This document shows positions 1 through 8,332 of a stretch of DNA of 38,439 bases, one piece after another. The notes beneath the pieces are model-generated. The model made no database searches and was not told the DNA's origin. It was given only the letters and a program-made list of their open reading frames with translations. The stretch comes from Mycobacterium sp. GTDB taxonomy: Bacteria; Actinomycetota; Actinomycetes; Mycobacteriales; Mycobacteriaceae. The position numbers and the translations under genes were made by a program. Positions within the stretch are counted from its first letter, which is position 1. Every line of letters begins with the position of its first letter. The stretch covers positions 1-38,439 of the forward strand of contig NZ_JAFBAR010000048.1 in assembly GCF_019247635.1 (NCBI RefSeq), given 5' to 3'.

Positions 1-1031
1 ACCAGGTTGTCGGCGGACACCGCCACCGGCGCATCGAACTTCGACGCGGTGGCCCGCGGGTAGGCCAGAGCGTTGATCACCCCGTTGCGGATCCAGTCCA
101 CCTGGCCGATTTCCATCCCGTTGTCGAACACCGACGCGGTCTCCGAGGAGTTGCTGACCGCAACGAACGGCGTGCACGCCAGACCCGGCGCGCTCGGATC
201 GGAGAACAACGTCAGCGGCAACTCGGTAAGCCGCTCGCCCACCCGGGTCCCGCCGCCGGGCGCCGAGAACGCGGTGCGACCCTCCTGCGCGCCGCGCCCG
301 GCCATCGTCCAGGCCGTGTACAGCATGATGTCGGCCACCGTCGACGGCGGCATGATCGTCTCGTACCTCCCGGCGGGCAGGTTCACCGTCCGCTCCGCCC
401 AGCCCAGCCGCATCGACAGGTCCTCGAGCATCGAATCCACCGGCACGTCAACGAAATAGGGCGTGCCGATCCCCACCCAGGCGCTCGCGTCGCCCCGTTT
501 CGCGTTGATCTCCACGGCACCGGTCGGCTGGGTGTAGCGCCGCCGCAGTCCAGTCGACGATGCCAGCAGCGTCGTCGAAACGCTATGGTGCGCAAAGCCA
601 TACAATCGATCGGCGCCGGCGAAGCCGCGACTCAACGAAGTTGCGACATCGCCGAACACGCCGGGCCCGGTGCCCGGCACCGGCGCGTTCCAGTCGACCG
701 GCTGGCCCGCGTCTGCGAGCAAGGGTGCGGTATCACCGGCCTCCGGGGCTGAACGTGCCGCGTCCTGCGACGCCGCCACCAGGCCGGGAATTACCGACGG
801 GTCGACCTCGGCGGAGACCACCGTGCCGATGAACGCGCTATCTCCTTGGCGCACCACCGAAATCACCGTCACGCTGCGGCTCACCGACAACCCGTTGGTG
901 GTCATCGAATTGCCGGCCCAGCGCAGCGTCGCCTCGACGCGGTCGGTGACCAGCACCATGGTCTCGTCGGCGCGGCCACGCTTGGACGCCTCGGCCAACA
1001 CGAGGTCGACAACCTCTTGGGGCGGGATCAT
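1..1031 (-). CDS. tldE: TldE/PmbA-family protein, 3' end outside window (Rv2314c-like)
   Basis: The reading frame is open from an ATG at 1031 to the window edge (343 codons, no stop). The translation begins MIPPQEVVDLVLAEASKRG and reads as a PmbA/TldE protein throughout. In the family, TldE is the partner of the TldD metalloprotease; the pair degrades or trims peptides in the cytoplasm (microcin B17 maturation and CcdA decay in E. coli). TldE-type subunits lack the HExxxH zinc motif, and none is seen in the visible part. The start overlaps the stop of tldD by four bases (ATGA, 1028-1031), so the two are translationally coupled, as expected for obligate partners. The carboxy-terminal part is outside the window. 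Family assignment is confident; the mycobacterial substrate is unknown. Confidence 0.88.
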   Translation of the reverse strand, partial: MIPPQEVVDLVLAEASKRGRADETMVLVTDRVEATLRWAGNSMTTNGLSVSRSVTVISVVRQGDSAFIGTVVSAEVDPSVIPGLVAASQDAARSAPEAGDTAPLLADAGQPVDWNAPVPGTGPGVFGDVATSLSRGFAGADRLYGFAHHSVSTTLLASSTGLRRRYTQPTGAVEINAKRGDASAWVGIGTPYFVDVPVDSMLEDLSMRLGWAERTVNLPAGRYETIMPPSTVADIMLYTAWTMAGRGAQEGRTAFSAPGGGTRVGERLTELPLTLFSDPSAPGLACTPFVAVSNSSETASVFDNGMEIGQVDWIRNGVINALAYPRATASKFDAPVAVSADNL

Positions 1032-2545
1032 CGACCGCCCTCGACGCGAGTGTTGAGCACGCTGACCCCCCGGAACAATGCCGACGGACAGCCGTGACTA
1101 ACCGGGGCCACCTGCCCGGGCTGCGCTTTGCCGCAGTTGAACGCCCCGCCCAGCCGCCAGGTCGACGGTCCCCCAACGGCTTCCAAGGAATTCCAGAAAT
1201 TGGTGGTGGTCGCCTGGTACGCCACATCGCGCAATTGACCGTCCAGACGGCCGTCGCGGATCCGGAAGAACCGCTGCCCGGTGAACTGAAAGTTGTAGCG
1301 CTGCATGTCGATTGACCATGACTTGTCACCCACGATGTAGATCCCGTCGTGAACACGGGCGATCAGATCGTCGGTGCTGAGATCCTCCGACGCCGGCTGC
1401 AACGACACGTTGGCCATTCGCTGGATCGGCACGTGATGCGGCGAGTCGGCATACGAGCACCCGTTGGACCGCGACTGCCCCAGCCGCGGCGCGAACACCC
1501 GGTCCAGCTGATAGCCGACGAACATCCCGTCGCGCACCAGGTCCCAGCTTTGGGCGGCCACTCCCTCGTCGTCATAACCGACACTGGCCAAACCGAATTC
1601 GACGGTGCGGTCGGCGGTCACGTTCATCACCGGGGAGCCGTACCGCATGGTGCCGAGCTTGTCGGGGGTGGCGAACGACGTTCCGGCGTAGGCTGCCTCG
1701 TAGCCGATAGCACGGTCGTATTCGGTTGCGTGCCCGATAGATTCGTGGATGGTCAGCCAAAGGTTGCTCGGGTCGATCACCAGATCCTTACGACCCGGCA
1801 CCACACTGGGCGCCTTGACCTTCTGCGCAAGCAACCCCGGCAGCTGCGCGAGTTCCTCGGTCCAGTTCCAAATCTCGTCGCCGACCAGGACCTCCCAGCC
1901 CCGCGCCGTCGGCGGCATCAGCGTGCGCATCGAGTCGAAGCTGCCCGCCGCGGCGTCCACTGTCACCGCCTCCAGCGTCGGTTGGACCCGCACCCGCTGC
2001 TGGGTGATCGAGGACCCGAAGGTGTCGGCGTAGAACGTCTGCTCCTTGACCGCCGTCGCGGCGGCCGACACGTGATGCACGCCGTCGGCGGCGAGCAGGC
2101 GCCCCGAGTACTCCGCGAGCAGCCCGATCTTGTCGGCCGCAGGAACCTCGAACGGGTCGATCTGGTAATTCGACACCCAGCGGGCGTCGACGTACACGGG
2201 CTCGGCGGCCAGCTCGACGCGCTCGGCGTTCAGCGGCGCCAGCGCGGTCGCCACGTGCACGGCGCGGCGTGCGGTGTCGGCCGCCACCGACGGTGACAAC
2301 TCCGCGTGCGAGGCGAATCCCCAGGTGCCATCGACGATCACGCGGACCGCCAACCCCACCTCGCGGTTGACGACCGCAGTCTCCAGCTCGCCGTCGCGCA
2401 GCTGGATGATCTCCGTGCTGATGCGGTGAATCCGCAGGTCGGCGTAGCTGGCCCCGGCCGCGGTGGCCGCCGACAACGCGGCGTCGGCCAGGGCTTGGCG
2501 CGGCAGACTCACAAAATCGGCATCGATCCCCCGGTCCGGTGTCAC
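1028..2545 (-). CDS. tldD: TldD-family zinc metalloprotease (Rv2315c-like)
   Basis: The 505-residue product carries the TldD zinc motif HExxxH at residues 267-272 (H267, E268, H272, in the context IHESIGHATEYD). It also has a glycine- and cysteine-rich C-terminal part (FNCGKAQPGQ...HGCPS) typical of the family. Length equals my recollection of the M. tuberculosis orthologue. The start is GTG at 2545; no nearer alternative gives the conserved N-terminus. It acts with TldE as a cytosolic heterodimeric protease: TldD supplies the active site and TldE forms the access channel. It is the first gene of the pair and is divergent from uspA, with about 33 bp between the two starts, so both promoters must lie in a very short interval or inside the coding regions. 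Confidence 0.92.
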   Translation of the reverse strand: MTPDRGIDADFVSLPRQALADAALSAATAAGASYADLRIHRISTEIIQLRDGELETAVVNREVGLAVRVIVDGTWGFASHAELSPSVAADTARRAVHVATALAPLNAERVELAAEPVYVDARWVSNYQIDPFEVPAADKIGLLAEYSGRLLAADGVHHVSAAATAVKEQTFYADTFGSSITQQRVRVQPTLEAVTVDAAAGSFDSMRTLMPPTARGWEVLVGDEIWNWTEELAQLPGLLAQKVKAPSVVPGRKDLVIDPSNLWLTIHESIGHATEYDRAIGYEAAYAGTSFATPDKLGTMRYGSPVMNVTADRTVEFGLASVGYDDEGVAAQSWDLVRDGMFVGYQLDRVFAPRLGQSRSNGCSYADSPHHVPIQRMANVSLQPASEDLSTDDLIARVHDGIYIVGDKSWSIDMQRYNFQFTGQRFFRIRDGRLDGQLRDVAYQATTTNFWNSLEAVGGPSTWRLGGAFNCGKAQPGQVAPVSHGCPSALFRGVSVLNTRVEGGR

Positions 2546-2566
2546 GACACCACCGTAACGAGAAGC

Positions 2567-2578
2567 TTTAATACCCTC
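2567..2578 (+). promoter_or_regulatory. Possible -10 region of a leaderless uspA transcript
   Basis: The only AT-rich run in the 33-bp gap between tldD and uspA is TTTAATAC at 2567-2574, ending about 5 bp before the uspA ATG. No Shine-Dalgarno sequence precedes that ATG. A -10 at this distance would start the transcript at or next to the A of ATG. The fit to TANNNT is imperfect, so this is a weak inference. Confidence 0.35.
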
Positions 2579-3451
2579 ATGCGCGACGCGCCACGCCGTT
2601 CAACTGCGTTGGGCTATGCGCTGCTCGCCCCCAGCCTGTTCGGTGTGGTTGCCTTCCTGCTGCTGCCGCTGCTGGTCGTTGTCTGGCTGAGCCTGTACCG
2701 GTGGGACCTGCTGGGCCCGCTGCACTACGTCGGCCTGGCCAACTGGCGCTCGGTGCTGGGCGACTCCGCCTTCTACAACTCACTGGTGGTGACGACGGTG
2801 TTTGTGGCGATCGTGGTTCCCGCGCAGACGGTGCTCGGGCTCATGGCCGCGCTGCTGCTGGCCCCGCAGCTGCCGGGCACCGGGCTGTTCCGCACGCTGT
2901 ACGTGCTGCCGTGGATCTGCGCGCCGCTGGCGATCGCGGTGTTGTGGCGCTGGATCCTGGCCCCCACCGACGGCGCGGTGGCGGCCGTGCTGGGCCATGA
3001 CATCGAATGGCTGTCGGATCCCAGCTTCGCCCTGCCGGTGGTGTCGGCGGTGGTGGTGTGGACCAACGTCGGTTACGTGTCGTTGTCGTTTCTGGCGGGC
3101 CTGCTGGCGATCCCCGCCGACATCCACAACGCCGCCCGCACCGACGGCGCGACCACCTGGCAGCGGTTCTGGCGCATCACCCTGCCGATGCTTCGCCCGA
3201 CCACGTTCTTCGTCCTGGTCACCGGAATCGTCAGCACGGCACAGGTTTTCGATACCGTCTACGCGTTGACCGGCGGCGGACCGGCGGGTCGCACGGACCT
3301 GGTGGCCCACCGCATCTACGCAGAAGCATTCGGCGCCGCGGCGCTGGGGCGGGCGTCGGCGATGGCGGTCGTGTTGTTCGGCATCCTGGTTGGGCTAACG
3401 ATCGTCCAGCATCTGTATTTCCGACGGCGGATCAGTTATGACCTTACGTAA
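2579..3451 (+). CDS. uspA: ABC sugar-transport permease UspA (Rv2316-like)
   Basis: A 290-residue MalF/UgpA-type inner-membrane permease with about six hydrophobic helices. It has the EAA-loop region near residues 180-200 (DIHNAARTDGATTWQRFWRI), which contacts the ATPase. The start is ATG at 2579 (MRDAPRRST). The frame is open further upstream, but that extension lies antisense to tldD and is not conserved-looking. It overlaps uspB by 14 bp (3438-3451), indicating translational coupling. In mycobacteria UspA-UspB-UspC import amino sugars or related carbohydrates. No ATPase gene is present here, so the importer presumably uses a shared ATPase encoded elsewhere. Confidence 0.92.
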   Translation: MRDAPRRSTALGYALLAPSLFGVVAFLLLPLLVVVWLSLYRWDLLGPLHYVGLANWRSVLGDSAFYNSLVVTTVFVAIVVPAQTVLGLMAALLLAPQLPGTGLFRTLYVLPWICAPLAIAVLWRWILAPTDGAVAAVLGHDIEWLSDPSFALPVVSAVVVWTNVGYVSLSFLAGLLAIPADIHNAARTDGATTWQRFWRITLPMLRPTTFFVLVTGIVSTAQVFDTVYALTGGGPAGRTDLVAHRIYAEAFGAAALGRASAMAVVLFGILVGLTIVQHLYFRRRISYDLT

Positions 3452-4250
3452 CCCGGCGATCTACCTCGGCCTGGCGCTCGGAGCGCTGATCACCCTGGTG
3501 CCCTTTCTGCTTGGCCTCGTGACCTCGTTCACGTCTGCGCATCAGTTCGTGACGGGGACTCCGTTGGAGTTGCCGCGGCCGCCCACGCTGGCCAACTACA
3601 CCGACCTGGGTGGCGCGGGATTCGGTCGCGCGGCAGCGGTTACCGCGTTGATGACGGCGGTGATTGTGCTTGGGCAGCTGACCTTTTCAGTGCTGGCGGC
3701 GTATGCGTTTGCGCGGTTGCACTTTCCCGGACGTGACGCCCTGTTCTGGGTGTACCTCGCGACGCTGATGGTGCCGGCGACGGTCACGGTGGTGCCGATG
3801 TATCTGATGATGGCCCAGCTGGGCCTGAGGAACACATTCTGGGCGTTGGTGCTGCCGTTCATGTTCGGTTCCCCGTATGCGATCTTCCTGCTGCGCGAGC
3901 ACTTTCGGATCATCCCGAACGACCTGGTCAATGCCGCGCGGCTGGACGGCGCCAACACGTTGGACGTCATCGTGCATGTGGTGATTCCGTCCAGCCGTCC
4001 GGTGTTGGCCGCGTTGACGCTGATCACCGTGGTGTCGCAGTGGAACAACTTCATGTGGCCGTTGGTGATCACCAGCGGCAGCAAGTGGCGGGTGTTGACG
4101 GTGGCCACCGCGGATCTGCAGTCTCGCTTCAATTCGCAGTGGACCTTGGTGATGGCGGCGACGACGGTCGCGATCGCGCCGCTGATCCTGCTGTTCGTGG
4201 CGTTCCAGCGGCACATCGTCGCGTCGATCGTCGTCTCGGGGGTGAAGTGA
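3438..4250 (+). CDS. uspB: ABC sugar-transport permease UspB (Rv2317-like)
   Basis: A 270-residue MalG/UgpE-type permease. The first helix is at residues 10-30, the others are spread to the C-terminus. The EAA loop reads NDLVNAARLDGANTLDVIVHV around residues 153-173, with the conserved G and A residues. It starts with ATG inside the end of uspA (14-bp overlap) and ends 82 bp before uspC. It should pair with UspA to form the membrane channel of the carbohydrate importer. The gap to uspC contains an inverted repeat that could affect expression of the downstream binding-protein gene. Confidence 0.92.
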   Translation: MTLRNPAIYLGLALGALITLVPFLLGLVTSFTSAHQFVTGTPLELPRPPTLANYTDLGGAGFGRAAAVTALMTAVIVLGQLTFSVLAAYAFARLHFPGRDALFWVYLATLMVPATVTVVPMYLMMAQLGLRNTFWALVLPFMFGSPYAIFLLREHFRIIPNDLVNAARLDGANTLDVIVHVVIPSSRPVLAALTLITVVSQWNNFMWPLVITSGSKWRVLTVATADLQSRFNSQWTLVMAATTVAIAPLILLFVAFQRHIVASIVVSGVK

Positions 4251-4266
4251 GTTCGGCGTGGGGCGT

Positions 4267-4323
4267 CGAGATTGCCGTCATGGCTGCGATTTTTGGTGAT
4301 TCACGACCCTCACGGCAATCTCG
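4267..4323. repeat. Inverted repeat in the uspB-uspC gap
   Basis: Two perfect 12-base arms, CGAGATTGCCGT (4267-4278) and ACGGCAATCTCG (4312-4323), are separated by 33 bases. The element fills most of the 82-bp gap between permease and binding-protein genes. There is no U-run, so it is not a classical terminator. It could stabilise or attenuate the transcript, or be a copy of a dispersed intergenic repeat. Confidence 0.75.
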
Positions 4324-4332
4324 GCGACCCGC

Positions 4333-5652
4333 GTGAACCGCCCCCGCTTTTCGACGCTGGTCGCGGTGGCGTTCGCGCTCGTCGCGATACTTCTGGCCGG
4401 CACCGCTGTGCTGATGAATTACGCCGGCGAGCCCCATGGTGGGAAAATCGTTGTGCGGGTGCGGCTGTGGGCCGATCAGATCGCCGCCGTATACCGGGAT
4501 TCCTTCGATGCGTTCACCAAGGCTCACCCCGACATCGAGGTGCATATCGACCTGGTGGCCTACTCGAACTACTTCGATACCCTGCGCACCGACGTGGCCG
4601 GTGACAGCGCCGACGACATCTTCTGGATGTCCAACGCCTACCTCGCCGCCTACGCCGACAGCGGCCGGCTAATGAGGATCGACACCCGCGGCGACTGGGA
4701 GCCGGCCGTGGTCGACCAGTTCACCCGCGGCGGCGCGCTCTGGGGCGTGCCGCAACTGACCGATGCCGGCATCGCCGTGTTCTACAACGCCGACCTGCTG
4801 GCCGCAGCCGGCATAACCCCCGCCGACCTCGACGGGTTACGCTGGGATCCCAACGGCGACGACACATTACGACCGGCATTGGCCCGCCTTACCCTCGATG
4901 CCGACGGACATGCCGGGGGCACACCGGGTTTCGACCCCGGTCGTATCCGCCAGTGGGGCTACAACGCGGCCAACGACCCGCAGGCGATCTATCTGCCCTA
5001 CATCGGGTCGGCCGGCGGGGTGTTCCAGCGCGGCGACCAGTTCGCCTTCGATAACCCCGAGTCGGTGCAGGCCTTCCGCTACCTCGTCGGCCTGATCAAT
5101 GACGACCACGTCGCGCCGCCGGCGTCGGACACCAACGACAACGGCGACTTCTCCCGCAACCAGTTCCTGGCCGGGCGGATGGCCCTGTTCCAGTCCGGCA
5201 CCTATAACCTGGCGCCGGTGGCCCGCGATGCCGGCTTCCGTTGGGGTCTGGCGATGCTGCCCACCGGACCCAACGGCCGCGTGACTGTCACTAACGGCAT
5301 TGCGGCAGCTGGCAATTCGGCCACCAAGCATCCGGATGCGGTGCGCCAAGTGCTGGCCTGGATGGGCAGCAAAGAGGGCAACGCCTATCTTGGCAGTCGC
5401 GGTGACGCGATTCCCGCGGTGTTATCGGCACAGCCGGTCTACTTTGACTACTGGTCGGCCAGGGGCGTTGACGTCACACCGTTCTTCGCGGTCTTGAACG
5501 GGCCGGAGATTCCGGCTCCGGGCGGTGCCGGCTTCGCGGCCGGGCAGGCTGCCCTGCAACCCTATTTCGACGAAATATTTCTCGGCCGAGGCGATGTCGC
5601 TGCGGCGTTAAGGCGGGCGCAGGCGGCGGCCAATGCCGCCGCACAACGCTAG
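4333..5652 (+). CDS. uspC: Carbohydrate ABC-transporter substrate-binding protein UspC (Rv2318-like)
   Basis: A 439-residue extracytoplasmic solute-binding protein (family 1). Residues 8-30 form a hydrophobic signal or anchor segment preceded by basic residues (MNRPRFSTLVAVAFALVAIL). No lipobox cysteine is visible, so it is either cleaved or stays anchored by this helix. The body has the usual pattern of a sugar-binding protein (DIFWMSNAYLAAYADSG, FNGPEIPAPGG-like C-terminal lobe). The start is GTG at 4333, directly after the inverted repeat. In M. tuberculosis the orthologue is reported to bind amino-sugar-type ligands. It ends only 10 bp before the convergent rocE stop; the universal-stress-protein gene found here in M. 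tuberculosis (Rv2319c) is absent. Confidence 0.9.
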   Translation: MNRPRFSTLVAVAFALVAILLAGTAVLMNYAGEPHGGKIVVRVRLWADQIAAVYRDSFDAFTKAHPDIEVHIDLVAYSNYFDTLRTDVAGDSADDIFWMSNAYLAAYADSGRLMRIDTRGDWEPAVVDQFTRGGALWGVPQLTDAGIAVFYNADLLAAAGITPADLDGLRWDPNGDDTLRPALARLTLDADGHAGGTPGFDPGRIRQWGYNAANDPQAIYLPYIGSAGGVFQRGDQFAFDNPESVQAFRYLVGLINDDHVAPPASDTNDNGDFSRNQFLAGRMALFQSGTYNLAPVARDAGFRWGLAMLPTGPNGRVTVTNGIAAAGNSATKHPDAVRQVLAWMGSKEGNAYLGSRGDAIPAVLSAQPVYFDYWSARGVDVTPFFAVLNGPEIPAPGGAGFAAGQAALQPYFDEIFLGRGDVAAALRRAQAAANAAAQR

Positions 5653-5662
5653 GCGGCGACGG

Positions 5663-7093
5663 TCATGACGGCTCATCGTTGAGAGCGCTGTGGTGGCGGC
5701 TCCACAGCAGGTAGTAGACGAACGCCAGCGCGACCCAGCCGCTGAAGGCAATCCACGTGTACCAGTGCAGGCTGGACAGGATGTACCCGCACGCCAGCAC
5801 CGAAAGGACAGGCGTCACAGGGTATCCCGGCACCCGGAAAGCGCGCGGCAGGTCGGGTTCGCGGACCCGCAGAATGATCACCCCGGCCGACACCACGATG
5901 AACGCGGTGAGGGTGCCAATGGACACCATGTCGGCGAGCTTGTCGAGCGGGACGAGCGCTGCCAGCAGTGCGGCGGCAACCGCGACGATCACCGTGTTGC
6001 TCACCGGCGTCATCGTGCGCGGATTCACCGTGGCGAATCGCGCCGGTAAGAGGCCATCTCGACCCATCGCGAACAGGATGCGGGTCTGCCCGTACATGGT
6101 GACCAGCGTGACCGTGAAGATCGAAATTACCGCGCCCGCAGCAAGAATGGTGCTGGCCCACTGCCCGTGTGTGACGTTGTCCAGGATGGTGGCCAGCCCT
6201 GCTTCCTCCTGTGCCGCGAAGTTCTGCCACGGCTGAGTGCCCAGCGCGGCGAGCGCGACGAGCACGTAGACGCTGGTGACGATCGCCAACGCCGCGATGA
6301 GCGCGCGCGGCATCGTCTTCTGCGGGTCCTTCACCTCGTCGCCCGCAGTCGACACCGCGTCCAGGCCGATGTAGGAGAAGAAGATGGTGCCCGCCGCCGA
6401 ACCGATGCCCGCAACGCCGAACGGCGCGAAGCCCCTGAGATGATCAGCGCTAAAGGCACTGAACGCGATGATCACGAACATGCCCAGCACGCCGAGCTTG
6501 ATCAGCACCATGATCGCGTTGACCGTCGCCGACTCACTGGCGCCGCGGATCAACAGCAGCGCGCACAGGCCGATCAGGATGACGGCCGGCAGATTGACGA
6601 CACCGGGCGTTTTGTCCCACGGCGCGGCTGACAAAACGCGCGGCACCTGGAAGCCGAACAGGTTGTTCAGCAACTTGTTGACATAGCCGCTCCAGCCGAC
6701 CGCGACCGCCGCGGTGGCAACCCCGTATTCCAGCAGCAGACACGCCGCGACCAGCATCGCGACGGCCTCACCCAGCGTGGTGTAGGCATACGAATACGAC
6801 GACCCCGAAACCGGTACGGCCGAGGCCAATTCGGCGTAGCAGATGGCCGCGAGCCCGGCGGCGACGCCGGCGATGACGAAAGAGACGATCACGCCTGGCC
6901 CGGCCTCGGGTACCGCCTGCGACAGCACGAAGAAGATCCCAGTGCCGATCGTCGATCCGACCCCGAACATCGTCAGCTGGAACGCGCCGAAACTGCGCTT
7001 GAGGTGTTCGGACGCGCCGCGCGCCACCGGGGCGCCCAACACCGGGCGGCGGCGCAGCATCTGCTCTGTGAGGCCGATCGAATTAGCCGGCAA
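5663..7093 (-). CDS. rocE: APC-family cationic amino-acid permease RocE (Rv2320c-like)
   Basis: A 476-residue integral membrane protein with about 12 predicted helices. The helix-1 motif GVGSTIGTGIFFVLSQ (residues 45-60) is typical of APC-superfamily transporters of the CAT type, which carry arginine, lysine and ornithine. The start is TTG at 7093, supported by a GGGAGG ribosome-binding site (7099-7104 on the plus strand as CCTCCC) six bases upstream; a later ATG at 7060 has no such site. It is the last gene of the DDAH-like/rocD/rocE operon, 24 bp after rocD. The context says it imports or exchanges the amino acid that the two enzymes break down. Confidence 0.88.
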   Translation of the reverse strand: MPANSIGLTEQMLRRRPVLGAPVARGASEHLKRSFGAFQLTMFGVGSTIGTGIFFVLSQAVPEAGPGVIVSFVIAGVAAGLAAICYAELASAVPVSGSSYSYAYTTLGEAVAMLVAACLLLEYGVATAAVAVGWSGYVNKLLNNLFGFQVPRVLSAAPWDKTPGVVNLPAVILIGLCALLLIRGASESATVNAIMVLIKLGVLGMFVIIAFSAFSADHLRGFAPFGVAGIGSAAGTIFFSYIGLDAVSTAGDEVKDPQKTMPRALIAALAIVTSVYVLVALAALGTQPWQNFAAQEEAGLATILDNVTHGQWASTILAAGAVISIFTVTLVTMYGQTRILFAMGRDGLLPARFATVNPRTMTPVSNTVIVAVAAALLAALVPLDKLADMVSIGTLTAFIVVSAGVIILRVREPDLPRAFRVPGYPVTPVLSVLACGYILSSLHWYTWIAFSGWVALAFVYYLLWSRHHSALNDEPS

Positions 7094-7117
7094 CTGCGCC
7101 TCCCGTCGCTGAGTCAG

Positions 7118-8332
7118 CTAATTATGCGGCACCCGCAATGCGTCGGCGAACTGATCCACCGCCCAGTCGATCTCATCCGCCGTGATCACCAGCGGCGGCG
7201 CGAAACGCAAGGTCGAGGCGTGGGTGTCCTTGACCAGGACCCCGCGCGCGGCCAGCCGCAGGCTCATGTCCTTGCCTGTTTGTGGACCGGTGGATACCGC
7301 CGGGTCGATGTCTACGCCGGCCCACAAACCCAGCCCCCGCACCGCCAGCACACCTTTGCCGATCAGTCCTTTGAGACGCCGGTGCAGATGGGCACCCAAT
7401 TCGGCCGAGCGGGCCTGGAATTCCCCGCGCCGCACCATCGCAACCACCGTGGTGCCGATCGCGGCGGCCAACGGGTTGCCACCGAAGGTCGAGCCGTGTT
7501 CGCCGGGATGCAGCACGCCGAGGATCTCGCGATCGGCGACCACCGCCGACAGCGGGACCACGCCGCCGCCGAGCGCCTTGCCGAGCAGGTAGACGTCGGG
7601 CACCACGTCCCAACGGTCGCAGGCGAACGTGTATCCGGTGCGGGCCAGGCCCGACTGGATTTCGTCGGCAATCATCAGCACGTTGCGCTCGCGGCACAGC
7701 GCGCGCACCGACGGCAGGTAGTTGTCCGGTGGCACGATGACCCCGGCCTCGCCCTGGATGGGCTCGAGCAGCACGGCGACGGTGTTGTCGTCGATCGCGC
7801 GGGCCAGCGCGGCGGCGTTGCCGAAGGGCACCGAGCGGAATCCGGGTGTGAAGGGCCCGAACCCTTGCCGCGCGGCCGGATCGGAGGAAAAGCTGACGAT
7901 GCTGATCGTGCGGCCGTGAAAGTTGTTGTGGGCCACGATGATATTCGCCTGCCCCTCGGGCACACCCTTGATGTCGACGCCCCATTTGCGGGCGATCTTG
8001 AGACCGCTCTCCACCGCCTCGGCGCCCGAATTCATCGGCAGCACCAGGTCTTTGCCGCACAGCTGCGCGAGCGCGGCGCAGAACGGTTCGAGTCGGTCGG
8101 ACTGGAAGGCCCGGCTCACCAGCGTCACCGTGTCGAGTTGCTCACGAGCTGTCGCGATGATCTCGGGGTTGCGATGGCCGAAGTTGACAGCGGAATAGGC
8201 GGAGAGGAAGTCCAGGTAGCGGCGGCCACCCACGTCGGTGATCCAGGCGCCCTCGGCGCTGGCGGCGACGACGGGAAGCGGCGAATAGGTCTGCGCCACA
8301 TGACTTTCTGTTGATTCCAACAGCACTGTCAT
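7118..8332 (-). CDS. rocD: Ornithine aminotransferase RocD, intact single gene
   Basis: A 404-residue class-III PLP aminotransferase converting ornithine plus 2-oxoglutarate to glutamate-5-semialdehyde plus glutamate. The PLP lysine is K252 (LLGKALGGG), with the cofactor aspartate D223 in IADEIQSGLARTG. NSGAEAVE (101-108) and HGSTFGGNPLA are also present. The start is ATG at 8332, overlapping the upstream hydrolase stop as ATGA (8329-8332), with GGAGG seven bases before it; the frame is open eight codons further upstream without support. In M. tuberculosis H37Rv this enzyme is annotated as two adjacent fragments, rocD1 and rocD2. Here it is full length and uninterrupted. Confidence 0.94.
   Translation of the reverse strand: MTVLLESTESHVAQTYSPLPVVAASAEGAWITDVGGRRYLDFLSAYSAVNFGHRNPEIIATAREQLDTVTLVSRAFQSDRLEPFCAALAQLCGKDLVLPMNSGAEAVESGLKIARKWGVDIKGVPEGQANIIVAHNNFHGRTISIVSFSSDPAARQGFGPFTPGFRSVPFGNAAALARAIDDNTVAVLLEPIQGEAGVIVPPDNYLPSVRALCRERNVLMIADEIQSGLARTGYTFACDRWDVVPDVYLLGKALGGGVVPLSAVVADREILGVLHPGEHGSTFGGNPLAAAIGTTVVAMVRRGEFQARSAELGAHLHRRLKGLIGKGVLAVRGLGLWAGVDIDPAVSTGPQTGKDMSLRLAARGVLVKDTHASTLRFAPPLVITADEIDWAVDQFADALRVPHN

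Noticed and set aside
7004..8314. A 436-codon plus-strand ORF opposite rocD
   Set aside because: His/Arg/Gly-rich antisense frame of a recognised enzyme gene.
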